The notes below the pieces were generated by a model. That model made no database searches and was not told the DNA's origin. It saw only the letters and a program-made list of their open reading frames with translations. A stretch of 64,000 bases of DNA, taken from positions 9,826,001 through 9,890,000 of the forward strand of contig NC_087099.1 in NCBI RefSeq assembly GCF_963855985.1, written 5' to 3'. Below are positions 13,184 to 24,869 of the stretch, piece after piece (positions within the stretch are counted from its first letter, which is position 1; each line of letters starts with the position of its first letter). Source of the DNA: Ostrinia nubilalis. Taxonomy: Eukaryota > Arthropoda > Insecta > Lepidoptera > Crambidae. The translations under genes and the position numbers were made by a program.

Positions 13184-14887
13184 ATGTTTTCGGGTCTAGT
13201 CTCAATTATTCATTAAATCCCCTGGAACTGAGTAAGTCTTCCCTAGTTAGTTTACCCTTAAACTAAAATTATGAATGATAACCCTCCAGAAAGGGGAGAG
13301 GCTTGAGAGCAACGCTCATCTAGAATTCCCTTAGTGCTCTAACTTTACAAGTTAGGACCTCGACCTGGTTAGTACCTACTACAGGGAATACTGTCGGGGT
13401 CACACAGTTTCGGACAAGATCAGAATATTTCCACGTAATCTGACCTGCTGCACAATAATTTAACTCTACAGATAGAGTCAAGGGCTTCCAGTTTCTCGTT
13501 TTGATTTATTTCGTTGCAAGTCCACCATATAATGTTTCACAAGATAAGGTGTATGCTTTGTTGGTTGTCCTTAAAATAAATAAATAAGTCCAGTCTCAAA
13601 ATACTTACTTTCCCCTTTGACTGGATTGGCCTTCCCTGGTTGGGTTTCGATGGGAAAGAAAAGTATGAATAGTCCAATATAGGTATTATTATATTATCAT
13701 TTCGGTCACAACAATTACGATCAGTTTCACTATATTTAAACCCGTTCGTTTTAAAATGTATATAAAATGTGTTAATTACTACTTTAGTTTAATTATTACT
13801 AGTGGTAATTAACAGCTAATAAACTTAATTACTTTAAAATTTAAATCGGCTATAAAATTTTGGATAAGACTTCTTACAGATTTCTATGTTAATTACAATC
13901 TGGTGTGGAAATCAGCAAGCGCATAGATAAAGATTTTATTTTTTGCTCATAATAAATTACTGGAGCTTCGTTATTAATAATAACGTATGACGAAGTACCT
14001 ATATTTGAAACTAAAATTAAGTAAAATGCCGCATGTTTGCTATGTAGGAGCATGTTTTTAAACATTTTATATCAAGCTAAATGAAAACTCCTTTTAAAAT
14101 CTCATGTTTTAATCCACTTTTATATTTTTGAAATAATGTATAAGAGTATCTATAACTACTACTAATAAACAGTTCCAAATAATTAAATCAACATTTCAAG
14201 TTCAGTTATTTTTGAAATACCAAAAAAAAATTTAAACTCTGAATTTTTCAAGAGTAGGTATATTATTATTAAACTATGACATTCAGAGCTCGATCTAAGC
14301 ATGAACGAACATGACTTCTAACGTTGTAAATTTGAGTTTTTTTTATATTTAACCCAAAATTCGCCAGTCGAAAAGCCGCTCCACGTCAAATGACTGTTGA
14401 TGCAGTACGTTTTGCTTTTATAGGACCGTTTACGGCGTCAAGAGTGGAACGAGGCTGTAAAGAGGCAATTGTCGCGACACTCAGCCCTCGTAACGTCTCA
14501 GGTTCATTTGCCGGTACGGTCCTGGTCTAGTGTTTGGTATGAAAAATATTGCATCAATGTTGTGCGGTTACAAGTTTTTTTTTCTTAGAAATTTTTTATA
14601 ATTTCTCTTTATTTTTGACAGAGCTAGTCAAAAACTGTATAACAATTTGTGTATACCTATTTTACATTGGCTTTGGTGCCTATTTCAAATTTTCTTGTCA
14701 ATTTCAATTTCACCCTATTAGCGTTTTGTTTCACTGTGATTAACACTACAGTAACATAATTGTACCTCTTCTCTGAATAATTACATCTATTCCGTGTGAT
14801 CAAAATAGACTTAGCAGCAAAATAAAGCATATAAAAATTTGTTTAAGGGTTAAAGTCCTAGTATCACTGCAACCGGTATTGATCTAT
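13184..14887. other. Unassigned AT-rich DNA
   Basis: Contains a short retroposon tail at 13545-13587 (listed) and a GC-richer patch at 14350-14530. The 64-codon frame at 14549-14743 is hydrophobic AT-rich noise. No gene is supported. Confidence 0.35.
13545..13587 (+). repeat. Retroposon 3' tail ending in (AAAT)n
   Basis: GTTGGTTGTCCTTAAAATAAATAAATAAG closely matches the tail at 30493-30521 (GTTGGTTGTCC followed by AAATAAATAAATAAA). Two copies sharing the same last bases before an AAAT repeat point to the 3' end of a LINE or SINE family. Upstream limits are unclear. Confidence 0.45.
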
Positions 14888-14940
14888 TCAAATCAAATCA
14901 AATCAAAAATATTTATTCAGTTTAGACCACAAGTGCCACT
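14888..14940. repeat. TCAAA-repeat retroposon fragment
   Basis: AAATCAAATCAAATCAAAAA leads into ATATTTATTCAG and a CCACAAGTGCCACT string. This combination recurs in lepidopteran genomes. A related TCAAA run is at 28850. Confidence 0.4.
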
Positions 14941-14980
14941 ATTTTTCTTGCACTTCGTTTTAAGTTTGTTGCATTAAGAA

Positions 14981-15010
14981 TAAAGCTTTATATAAAAGCT
15001 TTATTCTCCA
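14981..15010. repeat. 12-bp inverted repeat
   Basis: GAATAAAGCTTT and AAAGCTTTATTC face each other across an AT-only loop of a few bases. No role can be assigned. Confidence 0.5.
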
Positions 15011-15362
15011 ATAAATTAACCCAGGACACTAATCAATTTCTAGCTGAGCTATGGGCTTTCAATTTTCCTGGATCGTCAACAGTGGGGTTAAATGGTTCCC
15101 GCTCCGTCGACATCCGACCTTTGCCAAGGCACGATTTATGGCTATTAGAATACTTGCACTTTATGCACCGTAGTACTTTGGTGGTATAGCCGCCAACACA
15201 TGAATCAAAGACCTATACACTATGAAAAGGACAATTGAATTTGGAACACAGTTTGTGTAATAAAATTCAAAACTTATCCGAGACTTTTGGTTGCTGTTGA
15301 TCTTACTGTAGCTGATGTATAAGTCAGCGGTAACATTTATATGTTTTTTTTAAATTTAAATC

Positions 15363-15843
15363 AAAGGACATCATCCATTTTGGTCCAAAATCAAAAGTGC
15401 CGGCCAAAAAATAAAAGTGCTGTATTCTGATAGAATACGTCCGCCTTAGCATTTATTACTATGGCACCAAAGCTGTAGCACCACTGTGCATCGTAGTATT
15501 TGAGTTCTAAAAATATATGAAACGACTGACTTTGATCTCAAATACTCGACGCACAGTGGTGCTACAGCTTTGGTGCCATAGTAACAAATACTAAGGCGGA
15601 CGTATTCTGTCAGAATACAGCACTTTTTTTTTATTGGCCGACACTTTTGATTTTGAACAAAAAATGTATGAATAGTCGATGACTTTTAGATCTCAAATAC
15701 TCGACGCACAGTGGAGCTACGGCTTTGGTGGCATAGTAACAAATGCTAAGGCAGACGTATTCTGTCAGAATACAGCACTTTTTTTTGTTGGCCGGCACTT
15801 TTGATTTTGGACCAAAAAATATGAAACGTGGATGATGTCCTTT
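15363..15843. mobile_element. Fold-back element with one arm and two tandem opposite arms
   Basis: Ends are AAAGGACATCATCCA and its exact complement (15829-15843). The left arm (15363-15510) is inverted against two direct copies of the right arm: about 15533-15665 and 15686-15843. Shared landmarks in each arm are the CCAAAATCAAAAGTGCCGGCC, GTATTCTG..AGAATAC and GCTTTGGTGCCATAGTAAC segments. No coding capacity and no clear target duplication are visible. Its layout repeats that of the unrelated element at 9918. Confidence 0.75.
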
Positions 15844-16734
15844 ATTTTTCTTTACTGCTCCTTCCCTATTGGCTGTAGGGTGATGAAATTGCCTTCCTCG
15901 ATAAACGGGCTATTCTACACCGAAATATTTTTTGAAATCGGACCAGTAGTACCTGAGATTAGTGCGTTCAAGCAAACAAACAAAATCTTCAGCTTTATAA
16001 TATTGGTATGGTATAGATAAAAATAATGTTTCAGTATTTCACAGAGGTGGCTCAAACTGTGCCGCACGCACTGACAATTAAGCCGCGCGCACACGAGTCA
16101 TAAAGCTCCCGCGAACGGCAGTAACTAACACTGTATTTTGTAGTACATACTTCAGCCGGTTAATTGTTGCTGCATTATCCTGGGGAACATTTTGTATTTT
16201 CTTAGTTGAAAGTAAAATAAAAAAAAAGTAAAAAAAATATTTTGTGACGTAAATTATGTATTTCTTTTTCCACTAATATGCAATTATCAATTAAAACTGT
16301 TTGAGTATAGACATAATTTGTCATGGATTATTTTGGAACAACTTCCCAATGTTTAAAATGAATTAAAAATATATATTTTTAGAACTGAAAAAGTCACATC
16401 CCTAAATATTTTTATTTAATTTTTCAGGTGCATATTTTTCGTAACGTTAGATTAGACACAAAATATTAAATGACTATATTAATTTTGGTTAGAAAATTTT
16501 TTTTAACCAACATTTATTTTGAACAGCTACTGTTTTTAAACGTCTCTACATTATCCTTCCCAGCCTCTATCGCCACTTAAGTTTTTATTCAAAACATTTT
16601 TCTGGGACTTCATTAACGTTTATTTCTCCTCATTCCTGATGCGCCAACAGTTTAGGACTAATGAGGAGATTAAGACGTAAAGATAGGTGCGTTCCATTAC
16701 GCACCCTCCGCTCCCTCTTCCTGCATCTATGGTA
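15844..16734. other. Unassigned AT-rich DNA
   Basis: No recognisable gene; one 62-codon frame at 15832-16020 overlaps the end of the fold-back element and is not credible. Confidence 0.35.
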
Positions 16735-17200
16735 GGGTTACCATCACAACGGATTTACGGATAAACGGGACTTTTTGCCTTTTAAACCGGCTATAATTCT
16801 GTAAAACCGTCTTATTTAGCTGAAAAATTGTGTATATTGAAGGTGAGGTTCCAATACCTAACACATTACATTTAAACGAACACGATTTTTAAGTAAACAC
16901 GATTTTGTACACCATTTTGTAAACTAAAAATCTTCTTTCATCTACTGTCTGCTACTTCAAGATCATGCTTTGCTTAGCCTTTAATGTCATAATGTTAAAT
17001 CATTATCAATCCTCATAATTTCAGTCAAATATTATGTCCACTGCTGAACATATTAGCTGTCCCTTAATGATTCCCAGATCTAGTTAGAAGTGAATTTATT
17101 TATTGACTAATAGGTACTTATTGTCTCTTCTAAGTGTTTGGTATCCGGACTTTCATACTTTCATCCTGAGTCAGGACTTTACATTTCTAAATGGTCACCC
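16735..17200. mobile_element. Possible TA-flanked element with short inverted ends
   Basis: GGGTTACCAT at 16735 and ATGGTCACCC at 17191-17200 form imperfect inverted ends, with TA on each side. The interior is AT-rich and non-coding apart from a motif-free frame at 17103-17300. The ends are short and differ at one base, so this is tentative. Confidence 0.35.
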
Positions 17201-18689
17201 TAATCTGTGGTCCATTACTGGAGATAGGTGGAACGGAACGTTAATGATAATGAACGGGCGCAGGGGACGGGATAATACACGCGGAATACTAATTTTGTGA
17301 ATTGTTGTTATGAAGAAAACCTTTTTGTACAGCTTCTGCTAACTACCTAATAATGCACCAAGTATACTTACCATACGAATTTAATCTTTTAAAGACGATT
17401 TTTTTAAAATCTTTTGAAAATGAATATGAACACAAATGCTTTTTACACTGAAATGCTATATTTTATTTATTAGGGCTGATTTTTCAATCGTCAGATGAAT
17501 TATCTCATAACTGAAGAATAACCTTGTCATTTTGACATATTTCCCATAAGAACTGTGAATGTGCCAAATTTATTCTTTAGATAAAAGTTATCAGACGATA
17601 GAAAAAAGTCGTGAAAAAATGGATTTTGTTTCAATTATCTATTTTGCCTATTGTAACTACAAATAGTTTTGTAGGTATTTTTTTTCTTGTGAGTAATAAT
17701 CATACGTCATAAGTGAAAGAAACTTGTTTCAGTTAAACCGCGTAACTTAGAAGCTTGGACAGCCTCACTAACTTGGACAGTGGACACATTATTGCATCCG
17801 TTGCTATTTAAACTGTCACTTACTTAAACGAATGTCTGACAAACACTATCCCAATTAAATTAATTAAATTGTCACGACATCTTATGGGCTGTGGAAGTAA
17901 TCTTTTACTTTCGTTGGCGTCGAAGTACATAACTGTTTTTGAATAAAGTGATTTAATGTAGAGATTTTTTTAAACATTTTAAATCAGAGTATGCTGGCTG
18001 GCATGCTGATAGTAGAATTTAATTTATTTGATTTTATTGGTTCATCAAAAAAACCAATAAAACTCAGATGAACAAATTGAGAAGTATTCTTTTAGTCGAC
18101 AAATACAATTTAATTTCAGCATCATACCTAACATCTTGTTAATCAAAATGTTAAATCTAAACTCAAAAATACAAAATTAAATGAGTCAGTATATCTAGTA
18201 CAAGGAACTTCATGACATCATCGTATATTATTGCTGAAAATTGTTGTTTTATTACAAAACCTTTTTCTCTGACACAAGGTGCTCGTTTATTATTTAATGG
18301 AATTGGTGTCATACAATGCCAATGTTATGGTCCCATCGTAGATTGGTAGAGTTATGAATGAATCGAAGACACAGGTAAAAATAAATTAAGGATCATACCT
18401 TTTGTTATGTTACAAGAAAAAGAGACGTTTGATATTTTTGGCAACCCTAATACATTTATAATAATAAACTTAATATGAATGGTCCAGTCGATTCGGCCGT
18501 ACGTAGATGGTATAGAGACCCAAATAACCGACGTATGATTACCTACACAGAGGTAACAAACCTAATATTAAATAATTTTTGTATCATAAGAATTAGTAGG
18601 TACTTAAAAATTCAATTTAGTTCAGTTAGTATAGCAGCGGCTGCCAACCTCTTCAAACCGCTTTAATATCCATTCTGGATTCCCATACT
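17201..18689. other. Unassigned AT-rich DNA
   Basis: Contains an 11-bp hairpin at about 18032-18059 (TTTTATTGGTT and complement). The frame at 18475-18666 has no domain. Nothing else is seen. Confidence 0.35.
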
Positions 18690-19070
18690 ATCAGCAGAAC
18701 ACGTTCTATCGGGCGTGTACCCACGGCTCCAATGCTGCCAACTGCGGGCGCCGTAACTTTTTACTAGAGAACCGGTCGAGCACGCACACAGGCGCGCCCG
18801 TATGGATTAGCGCGGGAGCAAACGTCACACTCACAAAATGGCTGCCGTAAAAACAAGTGAACAGTGAGTTACGGCCGGGCGCGGGGGGAAGGGGGCAGGG
18901 GGGCGGCCTCCGCCAATCGCCGGGCGCTGAGCGAGCACGCCGCATTTCGCCCGCCAACTCCGCTCTTTCTTTTATGATCCCCGTTGTTTTTCTCTGGCGC
19001 GCTTTTTCCTGATTTTTTTGCGGGAAACTGTTTTGTTTGCTTTGTAAGCACGGTACAATGTATTTTAAGT
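18690..19070. promoter_or_regulatory. CpG-rich patch, possible promoter or 5' exon
   Basis: A sharp GC-rich block inside AT-rich DNA, with many CG dinucleotides, G runs at 18875-18905, CCAAT (18912) and AATGGCTGCC (18837). Two minus-strand frames (18706-18957 and 18869-19132, 83 and 87 codons) cover it. Their translations are Arg/Pro/Ala-rich, as untranslated CpG DNA often gives, and no domain is visible. It may mark a transcription start, but direction and gene are unknown. Confidence 0.35.
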
Positions 19071-20159
19071 GTTCCCCCCGTGTCTTGGTAAGCTTCGGTT
19101 TTAATGCGATGGAAGTTTCTTCTAGGATACATAGATAAAATCTAAGTTCAAAAGATTATTATACCCAAAGGTTATCTTGTATGAGGTAGCATCTACTGGA
19201 TAAATGATAAGTCTTAAATTTTTATTCCTTTTGATTAAAAAAGTGAGATTTCATTTCACGTAGTTAATTCAGACTCTACGTTGCTGAAAATATCCTATTT
19301 ATTATTGTTAATTTTATATTGACCCCGAGTTTTTTTTTAAAAACATAAGTTAAATTATGGTTCGTTACCCCTATGGTAAATATTTGAAAATTATACCATG
19401 AATGCAATATTTATGCTCGTACTTATTCATTTTAAAAACAATTTTCATGTAGAGTTCCGTACACCAATCAAATTGGCGTGAGAATTTCCACTTTCCTTCC
19501 GAATTTGCATAATTGTCTGGAATGTTATTATGAACCGTCATGCGACATGGCCAAAAATGGTTCATTCGTGATTCGGTCCCATCCAAAAGTCGGGTAAATT
19601 ATAAGTGAAGTACCGCGCAGCCGAGCATGCGTGTGCGGCGTTATCTAAATTGAAACTTTAGTTTCTAACTGGATTCCAACACGCAGCGTGATGTACGATA
19701 ACTCGCCTTGAGCCTGCTCCCCTGCCCGTGGAGAATATTTTTAAATATTCCAACAAAAACCGTGACGCATTCAAGCGGAAAGTTTTGTTTTTATGTTGGC
19801 TTAAAACCACAGACAATATTACACAAAAAAAGAGACGCTGTAAATTTTTATAAAATGCGCGTATGAACTGTAAAACAACGTAATTTCCTATAAATAATTT
19901 TTCCTGACTTTCAGATGAACTATCTGTTTATTGTGTGGTAATGAGAAGAGGATAGGCTTGTTATTTCTCAACAAAATAATTGGATCTAATAAATGCGTGT
20001 GAATTCTTGCAAACTTGTTTTTTTCTGAAACTCTACAACACATACATTGATCTAGATTAGAACTCTAGAAGTGTTATTTCTATAATTATAATTGCTATTA
20101 TACAACAATATGATTTTACTTATTTATTTATTGTAGAATAATATTATTTATTGTACAAT
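19071..20159. other. Unassigned DNA
   Basis: AT-rich with a GC-richer spot at 19610-19740. No gene or transposon end recognised. Confidence 0.35.
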
Positions 20160-20235
20160 GTGGTAAAGTTTCATCAAAATCCATCCAGTAGTTTTTAAAG
20201 GAGCAACAAACATCTATCTATAATCTCTAATAGTA
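20160..20235 (-). repeat. Helitron-type repeat fragment
   Basis: AAAGTTTCATCAAAATCCATCC followed by AGTAGTTTTTAAAGGAGCAACAAACAT is the familiar core of lepidopteran Helitron-like repeats and resembles the TTTCATCAAAATCGGTTGC part of the copy at 47455. Only about 75 bp is recognisable. Confidence 0.45.
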
Positions 20236-21794
20236 TAGATCCTAAAAGCAAAACTGCGATGTATTTGACTCAGAATAATCCCGTACGAAAATAAAACCAT
20301 CCCCGTTATTTATTAGGCACGGCGAACTCATCAGGAAAAGTTGCAGAGTAATAATTTACTTAAGACGGGGCCACGTCTCGCCTTGTAATATCTCCACTGA
20401 CATATTTATTGTTTGCCAGGGGCGGGGGTGCCGCTTCTCCGAAGGGGATCCTCTATAGTCTATACATACCTACATGTCCACAGACTATCTGTAACTCTAC
20501 ACCCACGGCTGCAGAGAAAAGTTTTTTCTTAAAACATTTTTGTGGCAAAGGCGCTAAAGGTGTTTGGTTTTTTCGGGTATGGGCGTCGAGATTACAATCT
20601 CATCTCAAAATAACAAATGCTAGCGCGCGTTTTACGTTTTTCTCTTGTTTTTTAGAAAAATAAAGTTACATATTTATCGTTCAATCACTTTTGTGAAGAC
20701 ATTTCGCATTTGTTTTTTATTTTCAAAATATAACAATCGTTGATTTAATCTTGAAATGTTCAATAACATTAAATATTGGCGATTAATAGAAAAAAATCTG
20801 TTTTAAAAAAATATGAGGGTGTCATACAGGTATAATAGAAACATAATAAATGGAAACGCGAAAAAAGAAGTTATATGAGTTTACGTATAACTTCACATTC
20901 GTCTAAACGACGACGGAAAAAGAATGGCTGATATTTTTCACTGGAAATAAAATTAGAATTGTTTTAATTTTATTAAAACAACCCTTTTATCCTTGTTTCC
21001 AACAATAAATACTTTCAGACGATGGAACTCTATCGAAGTGTTACATTACAAGCTCTGTTTTCTTTAGCCGTCGTAAAATCTAAGGTACGAGTAGAGGAGC
21101 GTCTACATCGTCGGTATAATTATATCTGTGTCTTAGGGTGTGTTTATGCAGGCCGCAGTCAGCTGCGAGGTAAAATTAAAAAGCGGACGCAGAAGTTTTT
21201 ATAGGGCCGTCCAAAGTAAATTATATTTTTCAAAAGTTATGTACATTATTGATTTGTCTGTTTACTTATTTATTTATACTTCTTGCATATAGACACTGTA
21301 CAGTGGCGGACTTAATCCCGGGAGTCATTCTCTACCAATCAACGACAGGTCAAGCTGAGAAAGTAAGGTGGTGTAAATTATAATAGTTATTTAGTTTTTT
21401 TACAAACAGTTATGCTCCTGTCAAGGAGGCACAAGCTATTCATTTAAAAGATTCATTCGTTTTCAGTTTGCAAGAGATGTTGCCTTGTTACCTTATCAAA
21501 CAGAATAATCATTTTATTCATAAAACTTTACTTACAGCACCAAAATACTTATTGATCAATGATACAGATATGTAGGTGTATAATTTTCAGTAAAATCATT
21601 AAAAACAACACCGCTCGATCGCTGAAAAGTGGAGTAAAAGTGGCAAGGAGCCGTTAATTTTCAACTACATCCGCATTTACCTTGTAACTGGTATAGAGAA
21701 AAAAATGGTGGCATCATTTCTGCCACTACCAGATAAAGGTTTAAAAGGACCTAAAAGTACATACTCGTAGTTGGGTTACCTATAAACTGTTATC
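20236..21794. other. Unassigned DNA
   Basis: Frames at 20409-20663 and 21022-21204 show no domain. The second follows an ACTTTCAG acceptor-like site at 21019 and meets a GTACGA donor-like site at 21084, a pairing expected by chance in this much sequence. Confidence 0.3.
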
Positions 21795-21905
21795 GTAGCA
21801 GCCCTATCCCGCGGCGTAGCGTGGCGTGGGCCGCGAGGTCATCGACCGCCGCCCGCGCCGAACGCGATATCCCGCTTAATCCGCGCGTCTGCACCGAGCC
21901 TTACA
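21795..21905. promoter_or_regulatory. Short CpG-rich patch
   Basis: About 110 bp rich in CG (CCCGCGGCGTAGCG, CCGCCGCCCGCGCCGAACG). It could be a regulatory island or an old exon. No frame is convincing. Confidence 0.25.
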
Positions 21906-22534
21906 CAATCGTTTTCAAATTATTTACTGGCGCTATTGCAATTTAAAATTCGAAATTAGAATTCTTGATTCATTCTTGTTTTTATTTTATTTTATTGTAT
22001 CAAAACTCCTCCGAAACGGCTTGTTGTGAATATTCAATTGAGTCTGAGAATAGGGCGTAACCAATTTTTCATACCCCTAGAAGCGAAACAACGTGTGTTA
22101 ATTAATACCTTGATATCATAAAACATGAAGAACACATAATGACATTTTCATAAAAACATAAAAGTTACATAACATGTAAAATACGTAAGCATTTTCCTAC
22201 AAAAGTATATAATTTAAATTGAAATTATTGACATTTCCGCTGCATTAAGATTAAAAAAGGCAAAACCAATGAACGATTGAAATAAATCAATTATAAACGC
22301 CGATACCACAGAACTAATTATAATTTTATTAATTATTCGAAGGAAATGCGCGGAAAAGTTTTTAAATCGGACCAATTAACGGGCAATTAAAACAACGCTT
22401 AATGAGTTGTAAATACTGAAGTTAGTTTTTAATTTTTTGCGGAGATATTTAACAGTTTATAAAACGATGTTTAAACACGCTGTTAGATGATTCTAGTAGC
22501 TATATTTGGTAAATATAAGATTTATGATTATGTT

Positions 22535-22690
22535 CTAGCGTTTACCCGCGGCTTCGCCTGTTTGAAATTAGGTCCGTCACAGAAAAACTTTATAAATCGA
22601 GTTTTCCTTTAAAAACCAGGATGAAAACTATCTTCTAGTTTTTCCTAGGTTTCGAAGCATCTTTAAATTTCACATAATTATTATTGATTT
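22535..22690 (-). mobile_element. Degenerate Helitron end
   Basis: CTAGCGTTTACCCGCGGCTTCGCC at the left end, then CAGAAAAACTTTATAAATCG and ACCAGGATGAAAACTATC, follow the same order as the intact copy at 47455-47709 but with many changes. It is an old relative in the same orientation as that copy. Confidence 0.6.
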
Positions 22691-23689
22691 AATTTGGTTC
22701 TGGGTTTTAATAAATAAATAGAATAATTGGGTATTCTCTGTCTACGGTATTTGATTTGCTAACTTGATATTACAGCTTATCAATAAATTGTTCTAGCCTG
22801 CTTGTCACTTTTTGCTTTAGAACTTGAAGAATGGCAGTTTTTAATTAATTTTCTAAAGTAATTATGGCTAAAATCCGAAATTCGAGAGTTTAAAATAGCG
22901 CTACCGAGTGAATTATAGCTGTCAAGAATGTTACGTGCTATAACCGAATTGCATATGTACAAGTACTTGAACGGACATTTGCAAAATTTCTCCATTTCGC
23001 AACGTTTTACGACCCCGATCTTTAAATTCATGGACGTTGCGAGGTTACCACTGGGCGAGTAATTAACGTCTTAGTCTTATTCGCTTTATGCCGTAACTTA
23101 TTTCATATACCCCCGTTATAAGTAATTTAAAAGATTATTTGTTTTTTAAACCGAAATGTAAAGCATCGCCTTCACGTGACAATACTACTATAATGTTAAA
23201 AAAACAGGTTGTTGACTTAGCGTAGCTGCGGGAATTTTACATAATGATGTCAAACCAGATTCCAGACGCTCAAATTACTCGTGACTGTTGGGCGTTGATT
23301 TAGCCTGGAATTTTAATTGTTTTCGTACTCCATTCGCGGCACACACAGCAAGGTAATTAATACCGCATCTAAGTGCTTGTCTGGCTCAATCTAATTGCTC
23401 TGGCGCCTAGCTCGCTTTAAGCTATCGAACGACTCGGCTTTCCAATCTCCAGCGTATTTAGATAACTCAAAATCAAAGCTTTATAACTTTACTACACATA
23501 ATTACAGTGAGTTGCTGCGGTAATTGTATGCTGATCTACTCAGAACAAAGTAGGTTGCTACGAAGTCGAATTAAGACGTTTCGCAAACCACAAGAAATGC
23601 TGAACCGGACTTGGTCGTTCGTTATATTTACATAGCTACTAGCCTATAAATAAATACTGGCCCTCACACACACGTGCACAAATGACGTT
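22691..23689. other. Unassigned DNA
   Basis: AT-rich with no recognisable gene; the minus frame 22780-23031 has no motif. Confidence 0.35.
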
Positions 23690-23910
23690 GTTTTAACTTT
23701 ATTTTATTTTTAAACGCGCGAGCGGGCGCGCGCTGTGTGCCTGTAATTTCGCGGTGCTCGCGGCGCGCAGGCGCGTACGCACGCCGGATCAAGATGGCGG
23801 TCGAGTGATTCCAAGTTTGAATTTCAATTTTCGAATAACTGAAAGTAATTGTTATAGAGCGATCCATGCGAAATGACTGTAGTGGTTCGTACGAGCGCGC
23901 TGACGTTTCC
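23690..23910. promoter_or_regulatory. CpG-rich patch with AAGATGGCGG motif
   Basis: GCGCGAGCGGGCGCGCGC and GCGCGCAGGCGCGTACGC lie next to AAGATGGCGG at 23791-23800, a YY1/Pleiohomeotic-like string. The block stands out from AT-rich flanks. A promoter or silencer/enhancer role is an inference; no coding frame is convincing. Confidence 0.3.
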
Positions 23911-24620
23911 CCCTTATCGCCAGTTGGACATTGATTTTTGCACGGTGCTACAAGAGTAATACATGTTTATAACATCGCATTACAGTTATGACCTGAGTCA
24001 TTATGTGCCAGAATATATAGGAGATTTATGGATTATTAGTAAGTAATACATACATCTTTTTGCTAATTAAGTTTTGATTTGCAATTAACTTGCAAGTAAT
24101 GTGTTTTGCTACTTACTTTGCATTTTACTACTACCAATATGTTACATTATGATTAGCTTAGTAAAATACCTACCGCGAATGAAAATGCCTACCGCGAGTC
24201 TAGGTTAAATTAAATTAACAACAATAAATCATATTTTATAATTATCATAGCGGCCATTTGAATTATTGCTAACCATTAAATTGATTTATAATTAACGTTT
24301 TACTGGTTAATAACGTTGAGTGACTTAACATAAAATAAATAAACGTTTATCTTTATCAGAAATTAATCAAATTCATTTTCATCAGAAATTTACCAAAGAA
24401 TTTTCTTTTGAATCCAGTTTTCCCGGACGAATCTATTCATATTACTTCTATTAAATGGGCTCAATACATGATGGAAACACATAATGTACTGTTTTCAGTT
24501 TTCAATTTACTGTCGGTCAATTACTTACATTATTCTTATTATTACCACAATTTCAGGCACCTACACAGACAAGGAATTTTATATACTTATACTTATTCGT
24601 TCTGCTACGGATCATCCTAA
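23911..24620. other. Unassigned AT-rich DNA
   Basis: No gene, repeat or RNA recognised; the frame at 24408-24620 is a Tyr/His-rich AT artefact. Confidence 0.35.
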
Positions 24621-24651
24621 TCCCAACTAATATTATAAATGCGAAAGTAAC

Positions 24652-24688
<37 letters not shown>

Positions 24689-24869
24689 TACGCTTTCCCG
24701 CTTAAACCTCGCAACCGATTTTGATGAAATTTGGCATAGAGATAGTTTGAGTCCCGGGAAAGAACATAGGATAGTTTTTATCCCGGTTTTTGAAACAGGG
24801 ACGCGCGCGATAAAGTTTTTCTGTGACAGACAAAATTCCACGCGGGCGAAGCCGCGGGCGGAAAGCTAT
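24621..24869 (+). mobile_element. Non-autonomous Helitron carrying a (TCTG)n microsatellite
   Basis: Begins TCCCAACTAATATTATAAAT after an A, carries a TCTG microsatellite, then TTTTGATGAAATTTGGCAT and a GC-rich 3' hairpin (GCGGGCGAAGCCGCGGGCG), and ends GGAAAGCTAT before T. The sister copy ends CTAG, so the last base here is mutated. A 5' TC start, 3' CTRR end, terminal hairpin and A/T insertion are the Helitron hallmarks. The 70- to 74-codon frames across it are shadows. Confidence 0.8.
24652..24689. repeat. (TCTG)n microsatellite inside the Helitron
   Basis: About nine tandem TCTG units. The matching array at 47627-47679 has about four more units, so the repeat length varies between copies of the same Helitron. 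Confidence 0.85.

Noticed and set aside
18706..19132. Two minus-strand frames of 83 and 87 codons
   Set aside because: They overlap in different frames in CpG-rich DNA and their Arg/Pro/Ala-rich translations show no domain.
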